Shown piece after piece: positions 23,964 to 32,560 of a stretch of DNA of 64,000 bases; within the stretch, counting starts at the first letter, position 1, and the number at the start of each line of letters is the position of its first letter. The position numbers were made by a program, and so were the translations under genes. The stretch is taken from positions 186,001 to 250,000 of the forward strand of contig NZ_CP109462.1 of the NCBI RefSeq assembly GCF_036227565.1. Direction: 5' to 3'. The notes beneath the pieces were generated by a model. It searched no databases. It had not been told where the DNA came from and saw only the letters and a list, made by a program, of their open reading frames with translations. This DNA comes from Streptomyces sp. NBC_01454. GTDB lineage: Bacteria > Actinomycetota > Actinomycetes > Streptomycetales > Streptomycetaceae.

Positions 23964-25855
23964 GTGTACTCCTTGCGGATGCGGTCGACGATGGCGTCGG
24001 TGGTCAGGCCGGCGGCCTCGTACAGGGCGCCCTGGGGCCATCCGGCGATGCCGTAGGTGTCCACGCCGATGCGGGTCTCGCCGATCCCGCCGCGGGCGTG
24101 GGGCAGCAGGTTGCCGAGCACGGAGGACGGCGCGTTGTGGATGCTGACCGCGGAGGCGTGGGCGGGGATCAGCTCCAGCAGGCGGCCGGGGGTAAGTGCG
24201 GCGAAACGGGTAGTGCTGATGATCTCCAGGACCCGGACGCGCCGCTTGTCCCGGCCGGACAGGATTTGACTGGCCTCGACGGCGTGCTCACGGAGGGCGC
24301 CGGCGGTCAGGATGACGAGATCGGGGTCGGGGTCGTCGACGAGCGTGAACACGCCCTCGTGCAGCGGACGGCCGGCGAGCTCTTCCAGGCTGTTCCGTAC
24401 GGGGACCGCCTCATGGGGCAGCCGCAGGTAGGCGGGCCGGCCCGAGGACAGGGCCTCCAGGGCGAGGAGCTTGGCGGTGTTGATGTCGGCGGCCTCGAAG
24501 ACTTCCAGGTCGCCGATGGCCAGGAGAGCGGCGAGGCAGCCGTCGGACTGGACCATCGGTCCGAGCGGGTCGCCGAGGCCGCCAGAGGTGCCGACCAGCA
24601 AGACCGGCACCTTGGGGAAGGCGATCGACTCGCGGATCTGGTCGAGCATCCGCCAGTAGAACCCCTCCATGGAGAACAGCACCGGCCACAGACCGGCGCT
24701 CGCGGCGCCGGCCGCGAGGGAGGCGGCGTCCTGCTCGGCGATCGCGCACTGCAGGACGTCCGCGTCCGGGGTGTGCCAGTCCCACGAGCCGACCTCGTCC
24801 ATCCGGGGGAGGAGGCCGGAGTTGCGGATGGCGTCGGGGGCCATCCACAGCATCGGCAGGCCGGCCAGTTCGACGGCCAGTTCGCCGCCGAGCGCCTTCT
24901 TCGCCACCACGGCCGTACCGGGCTCGTAGCCCGTCACCCTCGACAGCAGCTCCGCCCGGCTGGGGCGAGTGGGCGGCACGGTCGCTGGGGCGGCTTGCCC
25001 GCGCCGGCGATGCGCCGCGTCGGGGAAGTACCGGTCGATGGCCTCCAGCGCCGCGTCGATCAGCCCGGCGGTGTCCCAGTCGGGCAGGTGCTTGGCAGCC
25101 ACGTCCGCGCTGAGGGTGTTGGACCCCTCGACCTCGGCGGCCAGGCCGTAACCCTTGATCGTGTTCAGGATGATCGCCGTCGGCCGGTCACTGTCCTCGC
25201 GCAGCGCCGCGGTGATGGCACCGAGGTCGTGGCCGTCGACCGCGATCGTGCGCCAGCCGAAGCCCTCCCAGCGCGCCGCCCACTGCTCGCGCGGCAACTT
25301 GATGACGCTGCCGGAGCCGTTGGCGTCCACGAGCGCGACTAGGTTGCGCAGTCCCAGCCGGTCGGCGGTCATCGCCGCCTCCCACACCTGGCCCTCGGTG
25401 CACTCCCCGTCGCCCAGGAGCACGAAGGTCCGTGTGGCGCGGCCCGCGCGATGGTCGGCCAGCGCCAGACCCACGCCGTAGGACAGTCCTTGGCCCAGCG
25501 CCCCGGTGCTCATTTCCATGCCCGGGACCGCGCCGCGTACCGGCATCCGTGGCACGGGGTGCCCGACCTGCCCGAAGCCGGCCGCCTGCTGCCAGGTCGT
25601 TCCGGGCATCGCACCGAGCGCCCACAGCGCCCCGTACCAGGGCGCGGCCGCGTGTCCCTTGGAGTAGATCAGGCGGTCCTTATCCGGGCCGGCGTCGGCG
25701 AGGGCCGTGGTGCCGGAGAAGAACAGCGAGGTGATGGCCTCGGTGGCGGAGGAGGCGCCGCCGGGGTGCTTGTTCGCGGCGAAGACGAAGGCCCGCAGGC
25801 CCATTGCGATGGTGCTCAGCTCCGTGGTGGTCGGCGTGTTGCTGGGGGGATTCAT
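23960..25855 (-). CDS. Transketolase
   Basis: A 631-residue, full-length single-chain transketolase. It has SKGHAAAPWYG from 65, the thiamine-diphosphate and metal site GDGECTEG at 148-155 with DANG at 177-180, and the catalytic Glu374 in CAIAEQDAA. It would supply or rearrange sugar phosphates such as sedoheptulose 7-phosphate or fructose 6-phosphate for the adjacent cyclase. The ATG at 25855 has GAGGA about ten bases upstream. Some cyclitol and aminoshikimate clusters carry their own transketolase; housekeeping function is less likely here. Confidence 0.92.
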   Translation of the reverse strand: MNPPSNTPTTTELSTIAMGLRAFVFAANKHPGGASSATEAITSLFFSGTTALADAGPDKDRLIYSKGHAAAPWYGALWALGAMPGTTWQQAAGFGQVGHPVPRMPVRGAVPGMEMSTGALGQGLSYGVGLALADHRAGRATRTFVLLGDGECTEGQVWEAAMTADRLGLRNLVALVDANGSGSVIKLPREQWAARWEGFGWRTIAVDGHDLGAITAALREDSDRPTAIILNTIKGYGLAAEVEGSNTLSADVAAKHLPDWDTAGLIDAALEAIDRYFPDAAHRRRGQAAPATVPPTRPSRAELLSRVTGYEPGTAVVAKKALGGELAVELAGLPMLWMAPDAIRNSGLLPRMDEVGSWDWHTPDADVLQCAIAEQDAASLAAGAASAGLWPVLFSMEGFYWRMLDQIRESIAFPKVPVLLVGTSGGLGDPLGPMVQSDGCLAALLAIGDLEVFEAADINTAKLLALEALSSGRPAYLRLPHEAVPVRNSLEELAGRPLHEGVFTLVDDPDPDLVILTAGALREHAVEASQILSGRDKRRVRVLEIISTTRFAALTPGRLLELIPAHASAVSIHNAPSSVLGNLLPHARGGIGETRIGVDTYGIAGWPQGALYEAAGLTTDAIVDRIRKEYT

Positions 25856-25895
25856 GGCAGGTCAGTCCTCTTCTACGTACGCAACAGGGGTCCGG

Positions 25896-27431
25896 TCAGC
25901 TGCCGGACGGGGACGGGTTGGTCAGTCGGGAGCGGTCGAGCTTGCCGCTGGAGTTCGTGCGGGGCAGTGCGTCGACCGTGAGGAAGCGGGCCGGTACGGC
26001 GGCCGCCGGGAGGTCCTGGAGGAGGGCGGCGCGCAGCCCTCCGGGGATCGCGTCGCATCCGGGCGCGAGAACCAGATGGGCGGTCAGACGTGGCGCGCCG
26101 CCGTCGGCGTCCGCCTGGGCGGTCACGGCCGCCTGGTGGATGCCGGGCTGCGCTTCGAGGACGGCTTCGACGGCGTGCAGGTGGACTCGCACGCCGTAGA
26201 TCTTGACCTGGTCGTCCCGACGGCCGTGGAAGTGCAGGGTGCCGTCCGCGTCCATGTGCCCGAGGTCGCCGGTGCGGTAGATGACCTCGCCGTCGGGTCC
26301 GAAGGTGAACCGGGCATCTTCTTCTTCGCTGGCGCGGAGGTAGCCGCTGGTGCCGTACATGGTGCGCAGCACGATCTCGCCGGGTGCACCGGGAGGGACC
26401 CGTGTGCCTGGGGGGTCCTCCGCCCAGGCCTCGCTGCCGGGGATCGGGCGGCCCAGCGGCTGGATGCCCGGTACCGGGTCTTCGACACGGTGCCAGCACC
26501 GGATGAGGGTGGTCTCGGTCGGCCCGTACTGGTTGATGATCTCGCCCCGGTAGTCCAGGTGCGTCCGCCAGCGGGCGACCAGGGTGTCGGTGAGCGGCTC
26601 CCCGCTGAATAGCACCGCCCTCAGCAGCGGTAGCTGGAGGCGTCCGTCGGTTGCATGGAGCCAGGCGCGGGCGACGGTGGGGACCGCGTGCAGCAGCGTG
26701 ATCCGGTTGTCGGCGAGCCACGCCAGGGCCTGGCCGGGTGGCAGGGGCGCGGGCGGGGGAAGGCAGAGGGTGGCGCCCGCGGAAAGCGGAAGCAGGACTT
26801 CGCGCAGGGTGACGTCGAATCCCACGCCGGCCAGGTGCCCGATCCGGTCGCCGGGCTGCACGTGGAGAGCGGTGCGGAGCCACGTGAGGAAGTGCGCGAG
26901 GCTGCGATGGCGTCCCAGGATGGCCTTGGGCTGACCGGTGCTGCCGGAGGTGAAGAACACGTAGCCCGGTTCCTCGGGCTGCGGTGGCTCCCCCTGGGGA
27001 AGCCCCCCGCCGGGGCCGAGTTGACCACTGTCCAGCAGCAGGACGGTCGCACCCTCCGCTGTAGGGACGCGGGCGCCGTCGAGCGCGAGGACAAGATCGG
27101 CGCCGGCCAGGCTTACCATCCTCGCGCTCTGCGCGGACGCCAGCCCGGGGTCGACAGGCAGGAGCACACTCCGCGTCGCCAGCACCGCCACCCAGGCCGC
27201 GACGGTCGCGAAGCCGCGGGGCCCCGTCACAGCGACCACTCGGCCGGGGCCGGGCAACTGCGCCTGCAGGGCGGTGGCGATGGCTCCGGCGGCGGCTTCG
27301 AGTTCGCCGTAGGTCCACGTCCGGCCGCCTTGGACGACGGCGGGTGCCAGTGGGGCCGTGGCGCACCAGCGGGCTATCTGCTCGGCGACGCCCGGCCACG
27401 GCCGCCCGGCCAGACGTGCCCGGGCGTTCAC
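25896..27431 (-). CDS. Free-standing NRPS adenylation protein
   Basis: A 511-residue AMP-forming adenylation enzyme. Core motifs run A3 FFTSGSTGQPKA (159-170), A4 FDVTLRE (205-211), A5 NQYGPTET (300-307), A7 YRTGDLG, A8 GRRDDQVKIYGVRV and A10 NSSGKLDR. Asp206 matches the alpha-amino-group-binding Asp of NRPS A domains, so an amino acid substrate is likely. My by-eye specificity positions (D, V, R, H, L, S, Q, L, I) match no code I know. It has no carrier domain; the PCP is two genes upstream. The GTG overlaps the nucleotidyltransferase stop. Confidence 0.9.
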   Translation of the reverse strand: MNARARLAGRPWPGVAEQIARWCATAPLAPAVVQGGRTWTYGELEAAAGAIATALQAQLPGPGRVVAVTGPRGFATVAAWVAVLATRSVLLPVDPGLASAQSARMVSLAGADLVLALDGARVPTAEGATVLLLDSGQLGPGGGLPQGEPPQPEEPGYVFFTSGSTGQPKAILGRHRSLAHFLTWLRTALHVQPGDRIGHLAGVGFDVTLREVLLPLSAGATLCLPPPAPLPPGQALAWLADNRITLLHAVPTVARAWLHATDGRLQLPLLRAVLFSGEPLTDTLVARWRTHLDYRGEIINQYGPTETTLIRCWHRVEDPVPGIQPLGRPIPGSEAWAEDPPGTRVPPGAPGEIVLRTMYGTSGYLRASEEEDARFTFGPDGEVIYRTGDLGHMDADGTLHFHGRRDDQVKIYGVRVHLHAVEAVLEAQPGIHQAAVTAQADADGGAPRLTAHLVLAPGCDAIPGGLRAALLQDLPAAAVPARFLTVDALPRTNSSGKLDRSRLTNPSPSGS

Positions 27432-28450
27432 CGTGTGCCTCCGAAGGGGGCGTAGTCCAGCAGCGCCTGGAGGGCTTGCTCGCCCGTCCCGACGACCTCC
27501 GCCTCGATGCGGGACCCGGCCGAGACGCGCCCGCCGGGGAGGATGACGGATGCCGTCACGACCGCTCCGGGGCCGATCTCGGCATTCGCCCCGATGACGG
27601 AGGGGCCGACGACGCTCGTGCCGGCGCCGATCCGGGCCCCCGGCCCGATTGCTACCTGGTCATCGACCTTGGCGCCGTCACCTATGAGCGGAGCCGGGCC
27701 GGACAGCGGGCGCGGTGCGGCGGGCGTGAGCCCGCGTACGGCTTCCTGGTTGCCGGTCAGCAGCTTCGCCGGGGTGCCGATGTCTCGCAGGTACACCCCG
27801 GCGCCGGCGTCGAACAGGCCGAGAGGCATCCCAAGGCCGGTCAGTCGGGGGAGGACTTCGCTGGAGAAGTCGCAGAACCGGCCCTTGGGTATGTGAGGGA
27901 AGACCGCCGGGTCGACGAGCCACGCCCCGGTGGACCCCAGCCGCGTCCCGGAGCCGGGCTGCGGTTTGAACGCGTACGCGGCAGCACGGTCTGGCTCGTC
28001 GGGATCCGGGACCAGGACATCGCCCTGCCACACCTCTCCGTCCCGGGGCACCGCCGCCACCGTCACCGCCGCGCCCGTCCGGGCGTGATGGGCGATCAGG
28101 ACGCGCAGGTCGACGCTGGAGATGATGTCCGCGGGCACGATCACGGCCGGTGCCCCGGCGAAGAACGCTGCCTGATCGCGCAGGCAGCCACCCGTGCCCA
28201 GCGGCATGTGCTCGGGAAGCCAGGTCACCGGCGTGCCCGCGACGGTGCGCGTGCCGAAGGCCTGCTCGTACAGGGCCAGGGAGTTGCCGGGCACGATGAC
28301 GCCGATCTCCTCGACATCTGCGGTGTCCAGGTGCTCCAGCACCCAGGCGAGCACCGGGCGGTTGGCCACCGGAGCAAAGGGTTTGGGCAGAGCGGGCGTC
28401 CACCGGCCGAGCCGGCTGCCTTGGCCGGCGGCCAGTACCAGCGCCTTCAT
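27428..28450 (-). CDS. Sugar/cyclitol-1-phosphate nucleotidyltransferase with hexapeptide repeats
   Basis: A 340-residue protein starting with the nucleotidyltransferase signature LAAGQGSRLGRWTPALPKPF (6-25) and continuing with VPADIISS and a C-terminal left-handed beta-helix (GDGAKVDDQVAIGPGARIGA and similar, about 250-320). It would activate a sugar- or cyclitol-1-phosphate as an NDP derivative, like ValB in validamycin synthesis. The ATG at 28450 has AAGGAC six bases upstream. Its location between PCP-C and A-domain genes links the sugar and amino-acid branches. Confidence 0.86.
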   Translation of the reverse strand: MKALVLAAGQGSRLGRWTPALPKPFAPVANRPVLAWVLEHLDTADVEEIGVIVPGNSLALYEQAFGTRTVAGTPVTWLPEHMPLGTGGCLRDQAAFFAGAPAVIVPADIISSVDLRVLIAHHARTGAAVTVAAVPRDGEVWQGDVLVPDPDEPDRAAAYAFKPQPGSGTRLGSTGAWLVDPAVFPHIPKGRFCDFSSEVLPRLTGLGMPLGLFDAGAGVYLRDIGTPAKLLTGNQEAVRGLTPAAPRPLSGPAPLIGDGAKVDDQVAIGPGARIGAGTSVVGPSVIGANAEIGPGAVVTASVILPGGRVSAGSRIEAEVVGTGEQALQALLDYAPFGGTR

Positions 28451-28506
28451 CCTGATGTCCTTCTCTACAGATCAGGGCCGCGCGATGGAGGGCGCGGCTC
28501 GGGGAG

Positions 28507-30054
28507 CTAGCGGGTGATCCGGGCGGTCGCTGGCGCGTGGGCGGCGGAGGAGCACAGCGTCGAGAACTCCTGCGCCAGCGCCCGGACCTGTGCCGGGACG
28601 AGGAGGTCCGTGCGGTATGTCAGTGCTCCGGACAGGCCGCCTCCGGCATCCGGTGCTAGGCCGACGCTGATGTGCCGTCGGGCACTGCGGGCCCCCGGCA
28701 CGGACACCAAGCGCAGCCGCTCTCCGGCCAGCGTCAGGCCGGTCAGCGTCGGGATCGCGTTCACGGAGAACTTGATGTTCGCCATGTCCGGGCGGCCGAG
28801 GTCGAACAGGACCTTCTCCAGGTGCAGTTCGCGGTGACGGTCTCCCGCGCGCCAGCGGTCTCGGACGTGACCGATCAGGTCCCCGAAGGTCCGCAGGTCC
28901 TCCAGAGCGGTGCGGGTGAAGCGGCCGTTGACGAAGAACCCGGCGATGTTCTCGCTCCCGGGGCGTGTCCTGCTGGCCGTGGCGCTGGCCACGAGGATGT
29001 CCGAGGTGCCAGCCCACCGGCCGAGCGCGAGGTGGAACAGGCTCAGGAGTACCTCGAAGAGGGAGGCGCCCATCATCTGGCCGGCGGTGTGCAGCGCCTG
29101 GGCGTGCTCGGCGGGGACAGCGAGGGGGAGGCGCGCGGCCGGTCCGGCGGCAGGGACTTCGCCTCGCGGTCCGGGCAGCGGCACTCCGCCGGAGGGATAC
29201 GCCTCCGCCGTCCGGCGCCAGTGGCCGAGGTGCTGCTCGTACGCGGCGTCCGACAAATGTCGGCGTTGCCAGCGCGCGTAGTCGGAGTAGGCCAGGGCGG
29301 GGCCGCCCCCGGCATCCGGATCGTCGTACAGGACGGCCAGGTCGCGTAGGAGCAGGCCCCACGACCAGGGGTCCATGACCATCTGATGGGCGACCAGCGC
29401 CAGGACACGCTGCGATCCGGAGCCGATCACGGCGAACCGGGCGAGCGGATCGTCCAGATTGATCACGGACGCCGCCGCCCACAGCTTCGTGGCGGCCACT
29501 GCATCGTCCGGGCACATAGCGCGCAACGGCTCCAGCTCCAGCTCACCGGCGCCGGTGACCTCCTGCCGGGCGAGCTCGCCGGCGCCGGTGATCTGAGTTG
29601 TCAGGGCAGGGTGTCGGCTCGCGAGACGGGTGATGGCTGCGACGAGCCGTCCTTCGTCGACACTGTCCGGGAGTTCCAAGGCGTAGGCGACCTGGTAACG
29701 GTGGTCCGCACCTATGTGGTCCATCACCTGCAGCAGCCCCTCCTGCTGGAAGGACAGCGGGTGTGCTCCCGCCCGCTCCTGCGGATCGATCGGGGCCAGA
29801 CCGCCTTCGGCGGCGGCGGCCAGCGCCCGTACGGCGTCTTCGAGGCGGGGGTTCTCGTAGAGCCACAGCGCGGGTATGTCGAGACCGGTCGCCGTGGCCA
29901 CTTCGCTTGCCGCCGCCAGAGCGGTGAGGGAATCCCCGCCGCAGGCGAAGAAGTCGTCATCGTCGCTGAAGGAGCCGCCGTCCAGGCTGTGCGCCCACGC
30001 CCGCAGGACGACAGCGGCGAACTCATTCGGTGCGGCAGAGCTGTCGTCCGCCAT
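28507..30054 (-). CDS. NRPS didomain: carrier protein (PCP) plus condensation domain
   Basis: A 515-residue protein. The N-terminal carrier domain has phosphopantetheine site Ser42 in FFACGGDSL. The condensation domain (about 97-510) has PLSFQQEGLL, the active-site region AHQMVMDPW (222-230) and IAGFFVNGRF. The normal HHxxxDG reads AHQMVMDP: the catalytic second His (223) and the Asp (228) remain, but the first His is Ala and the Gly is Pro. The ATG at 30054 has GAGGGGTGG upstream. It is the first gene of the operon and faces element A. It probably joins the amino acid loaded by the A protein to an amine or hydroxyl of the other half. Confidence 0.88.
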   Translation of the reverse strand: MADDSSAAPNEFAAVVLRAWAHSLDGGSFSDDDDFFACGGDSLTALAAASEVATATGLDIPALWLYENPRLEDAVRALAAAAEGGLAPIDPQERAGAHPLSFQQEGLLQVMDHIGADHRYQVAYALELPDSVDEGRLVAAITRLASRHPALTTQITGAGELARQEVTGAGELELEPLRAMCPDDAVAATKLWAAASVINLDDPLARFAVIGSGSQRVLALVAHQMVMDPWSWGLLLRDLAVLYDDPDAGGGPALAYSDYARWQRRHLSDAAYEQHLGHWRRTAEAYPSGGVPLPGPRGEVPAAGPAARLPLAVPAEHAQALHTAGQMMGASLFEVLLSLFHLALGRWAGTSDILVASATASRTRPGSENIAGFFVNGRFTRTALEDLRTFGDLIGHVRDRWRAGDRHRELHLEKVLFDLGRPDMANIKFSVNAIPTLTGLTLAGERLRLVSVPGARSARRHISVGLAPDAGGGLSGALTYRTDLLVPAQVRALAQEFSTLCSSAAHAPATARITR

Positions 30055-30151
30055 CGTCCACCCCTCGGTCCTAGGTTCTGGAACGGCGCTCGGATCGACC
30101 AAGGCCGCTGACGTGTGTGAGGCGCCGCGCTCCGGGGCGCCGGCGTCGCGA

Positions 30152-30216
30152 GCAGTTGACCCCAGCGGGCTGTAGCGCCACCAGCGGGCCAGCTGTCGCG
30201 ATCCCCGCGCCACGCG
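30152..30216 (-). promoter_or_regulatory. 65-bp cluster element, copy A
   Basis: Read toward the PCP-C gene it runs from CGCGTGGCGCGGGG to GGTCAACTGC, with ATCGCGACAGC and the core CTGGTGGCGCTACA shared with copy C. It ends about 98 bases before the start codon at 30054 and begins ten bases after the stop of the neighbouring regulator gene. Confidence 0.75.
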
Positions 30217-30225
30217 CTGCGCCAC

Positions 30226-31632
30226 TCATGCGGAACGGGGCGTGGGCGTGTCACGCGACAGCTGGTCGTGGAGTTCTTCGCTGAAGTCGCGCACGGCGCG
30301 CAACTCGGGGTAGCGCAGCCGCAGTCGGTGTTCCAGGTGCTCGCTGCGCCGCCGCACGGAGTCGACGATGCGGTTGCTGGCGAGTGCCTGGCGAGCAGCG
30401 GCCACGGCTTGGTCTGGATCGCCGAGGGCTGTGTGGGCCAGCGCCAGGTCGAGGTGGGCGATGGCCAGCCGGGTCGGTGCCAGCTGAGGGCGTGGCATTG
30501 CTCGGTAGTACTCGATGGCTGTCTGCGCTGCGGTGATCGCTTCCTCATGGTCGCCGAGCCAAATGCGTGAGGAGGCCTCGTAGGAGGCGAGAACGGCTGC
30601 GTCGAGACCGAACAGGCCGCTGCGATGAAGGGGCAACTGCTCACTGTGAGGGCGGACTCGGGCCATCACGTCGGTGAAGGCCGAGCGGTTGTTCAGCCGC
30701 GCGTTGACGCGCGCCAGTTGAGCGGTGAGGCGTAGCGCGACGCGGGCCCCCGGCGGTGCTACAGACAGTCCGCGTGCCGCGGCGGCGAAGGCATCGTAGG
30801 GGCGGCCAGCGTACAGAGCGTGAGTGCACCGTACGTCCTCGGACCAGGCGCACACGTCGAGCGCGTCGGCCTCCATCCCCTGGGCCCAGGCGTCGTCGCA
30901 GTAGGCCTGCACCAGGTTGTCCTCCCCGAGGTCGTGCGCGATCCAGGCGAGGATGATCGACAGCATCCCGGCGTGCCGGGTCAGATCACGGCCTTCCCGC
31001 AGCGTGTGCCGGCAGTGCGTGAGGAGGCTGTGGGCCCGCTTCCGGCATCGGTCTACCTCCACCCATAGTTCTGCCAGGGGCTTGGCCGAGTAGCTGGCGG
31101 CGAGCTGGTGTACGGACAGTTCGAGGTCCTCGAGATCCCCGGGCTTCAAATCGGTGATGGTTGCCGTCTGCGCGTAGGCACGCGCCTCCTCGGGCGTGGC
31201 CCCCAACGCCGCGAGGACCGGCGTCGGGAAGGCGGGCTCAGTGGCTGCCGGCGCCGCCTCACCGACGGCGTCCTTGAAACCGAGGTCCGCGGGGGTCAAA
31301 GGCCGGGTGAGGCCCAGGGCTTTGGTGAAGATCGCTGCCAGGTACCGAGGGACGGGGTCCTGCGGCTGGCCTCCGTCGTTGATCCAGTGCCCCACCCGGG
31401 TCCGGTCGGTTGCCACATGGTGCTGTCCTTCGGCCGCCGCCATCTCCCGGACCGCTGCTGCCACCTCGTTGTACGACATGCCCGAACGCTGGACGGCGTC
31501 CTCCAGCAAGCGATTGGGCAGCTTGATCCTCTGGCGCGCGGGCGCCTTCGGTGTGCCGCTGCCCGCTGTGTACGCGGGCTTGGCTCTGCGAGAGGAGAGG
31601 GTTGGCGGCTGCTCGAATGAGGGACCGACCAT
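30226..31632 (-). CDS. Regulator with HTH-like N-terminus and TPR-like helical repeats
   Basis: A 468-residue protein. The N-terminal part (about 40-115) resembles a lambda-repressor-like HTH (MSYNEVAAAVREMA ... TRVGHWINDGGQP). The rest is all-helical with TPR-like repeats (for example RLAIAHLDLALAHTALGD). Such proteins are common Streptomyces transcription factors. The ATG at 31632 has GGAG upstream. It lies immediately upstream of element A and the NRPS operon, so it is the best candidate for the factor that reads the three 65-bp elements; this is inference from position. Confidence 0.75.
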   Translation of the reverse strand: MVGPSFEQPPTLSSRRAKPAYTAGSGTPKAPARQRIKLPNRLLEDAVQRSGMSYNEVAAAVREMAAAEGQHHVATDRTRVGHWINDGGQPQDPVPRYLAAIFTKALGLTRPLTPADLGFKDAVGEAAPAATEPAFPTPVLAALGATPEEARAYAQTATITDLKPGDLEDLELSVHQLAASYSAKPLAELWVEVDRCRKRAHSLLTHCRHTLREGRDLTRHAGMLSIILAWIAHDLGEDNLVQAYCDDAWAQGMEADALDVCAWSEDVRCTHALYAGRPYDAFAAAARGLSVAPPGARVALRLTAQLARVNARLNNRSAFTDVMARVRPHSEQLPLHRSGLFGLDAAVLASYEASSRIWLGDHEEAITAAQTAIEYYRAMPRPQLAPTRLAIAHLDLALAHTALGDPDQAVAAARQALASNRIVDSVRRRSEHLEHRLRLRYPELRAVRDFSEELHDQLSRDTPTPRSA

Positions 31633-31676
31633 GACGGGCTCCGACGGGATCTAGTGGCGTGGCGGCACGAGAGAGA

Positions 31677-32528
31677 TCAGGCGCGCGGCGCGGGCCTGGA
31701 CGTGTGGGGCGGGGAAGGGGCGTTCCAGGCGATGTAGACGCCGAAGACCCGCACGATGTTGATGGACTGCGCAGCGTCGGAGACCGCGGTCAGCGGGGTG
31801 ACACCGTCGGCCATCCGCCGCACCGCCTCGGTCTGCCATCCCTCCGGAAGACGGGAAAGGCGGCTCACGAGGTCTTGTCCTCGCTCACCGGCCAGCAGCC
31901 ATCGGTCGTCGCCCGGCACCGGTGGCGTGCCGTTGGAGGCGGCGGCCTCAGCGTGGCGCAGGGCCTCGTCGAGCGAGGGGAGCGCTGGAGCAGGATCGGC
32001 TCGCCAGCTGTATCTCCGGTCCGGCGACAGCCTTTCGAGGACCTCGTCCTGCCAGGCGGAGGGAAGCGCGCGGAGCCGCTGCCACTGGTGCACTGCCTCG
32101 ATCGCTTTCCGAGATCTGTCGCTGATGAGGCTGGTGCCGCCCAGGAGGGCGGTGGAGTACGCGGCCTCGGCACGGAATTCGTCCACGCGGGACTGCCAGA
32201 AGTCGGGCCCCAGGCGGCTGCGCGGCTCGGAGTGCACCCGGTGTCCGACGGACAGGGCGTGGAGGACCGCGGCCTGGTCGTGCGCCGCGAGGAGCTCGAA
32301 CGCGCCGGACCAGTTCCAGTCGTTCCACAGAAGGTGCGCGGCGCGGCCGGCAGCTTCGGCCACGTCTGCCCAGCTCATGGCGCGCCAGCCGTCCAGCACG
32401 CCCAGCGCCGTGGCGACCCCGGCCGAGGGGCGTCCCTCGGGGGTTGCGGTCTTGTCCAGCAAGGTCACTCCTGTGGTGGTGATGCGAGGTGCCCACGGCC
32501 ACGCATCCGGCCCGGAGGGGCTGCTCAC
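31677..32528 (-). CDS. Hypothetical protein, 283 residues
   Basis: I do not recognise the family. The sequence is Trp- and Ala-rich with predicted helices (WRAMSWADVAEAAGRAAHLLW, LPSAWQDEVLERLS, LPEGWQTEAVRRMADG). The paired LP-x-x-W-Q segments suggest an internal repeat at about 160 and 230. It has no signal peptide. The GTG at 32528 has no clear ribosome binding site. It ends 44 bases before the regulator gene start, so it may be co-transcribed with the regulator. Confidence 0.6.
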   Translation of the reverse strand: MSSPSGPDAWPWAPRITTTGVTLLDKTATPEGRPSAGVATALGVLDGWRAMSWADVAEAAGRAAHLLWNDWNWSGAFELLAAHDQAAVLHALSVGHRVHSEPRSRLGPDFWQSRVDEFRAEAAYSTALLGGTSLISDRSRKAIEAVHQWQRLRALPSAWQDEVLERLSPDRRYSWRADPAPALPSLDEALRHAEAAASNGTPPVPGDDRWLLAGERGQDLVSRLSRLPEGWQTEAVRRMADGVTPLTAVSDAAQSINIVRVFGVYIAWNAPSPPHTSRPAPRA

Positions 32529-32560
32529 GTGAGCCGGATGCGTGGCCTGGCGTGGGCGTT

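Noticed and set aside
24098..25342. 414-residue open frame on the plus strand opposite transketolase
   Set aside because: High-GC shadow frame; the transketolase on the minus strand has all family motifs.
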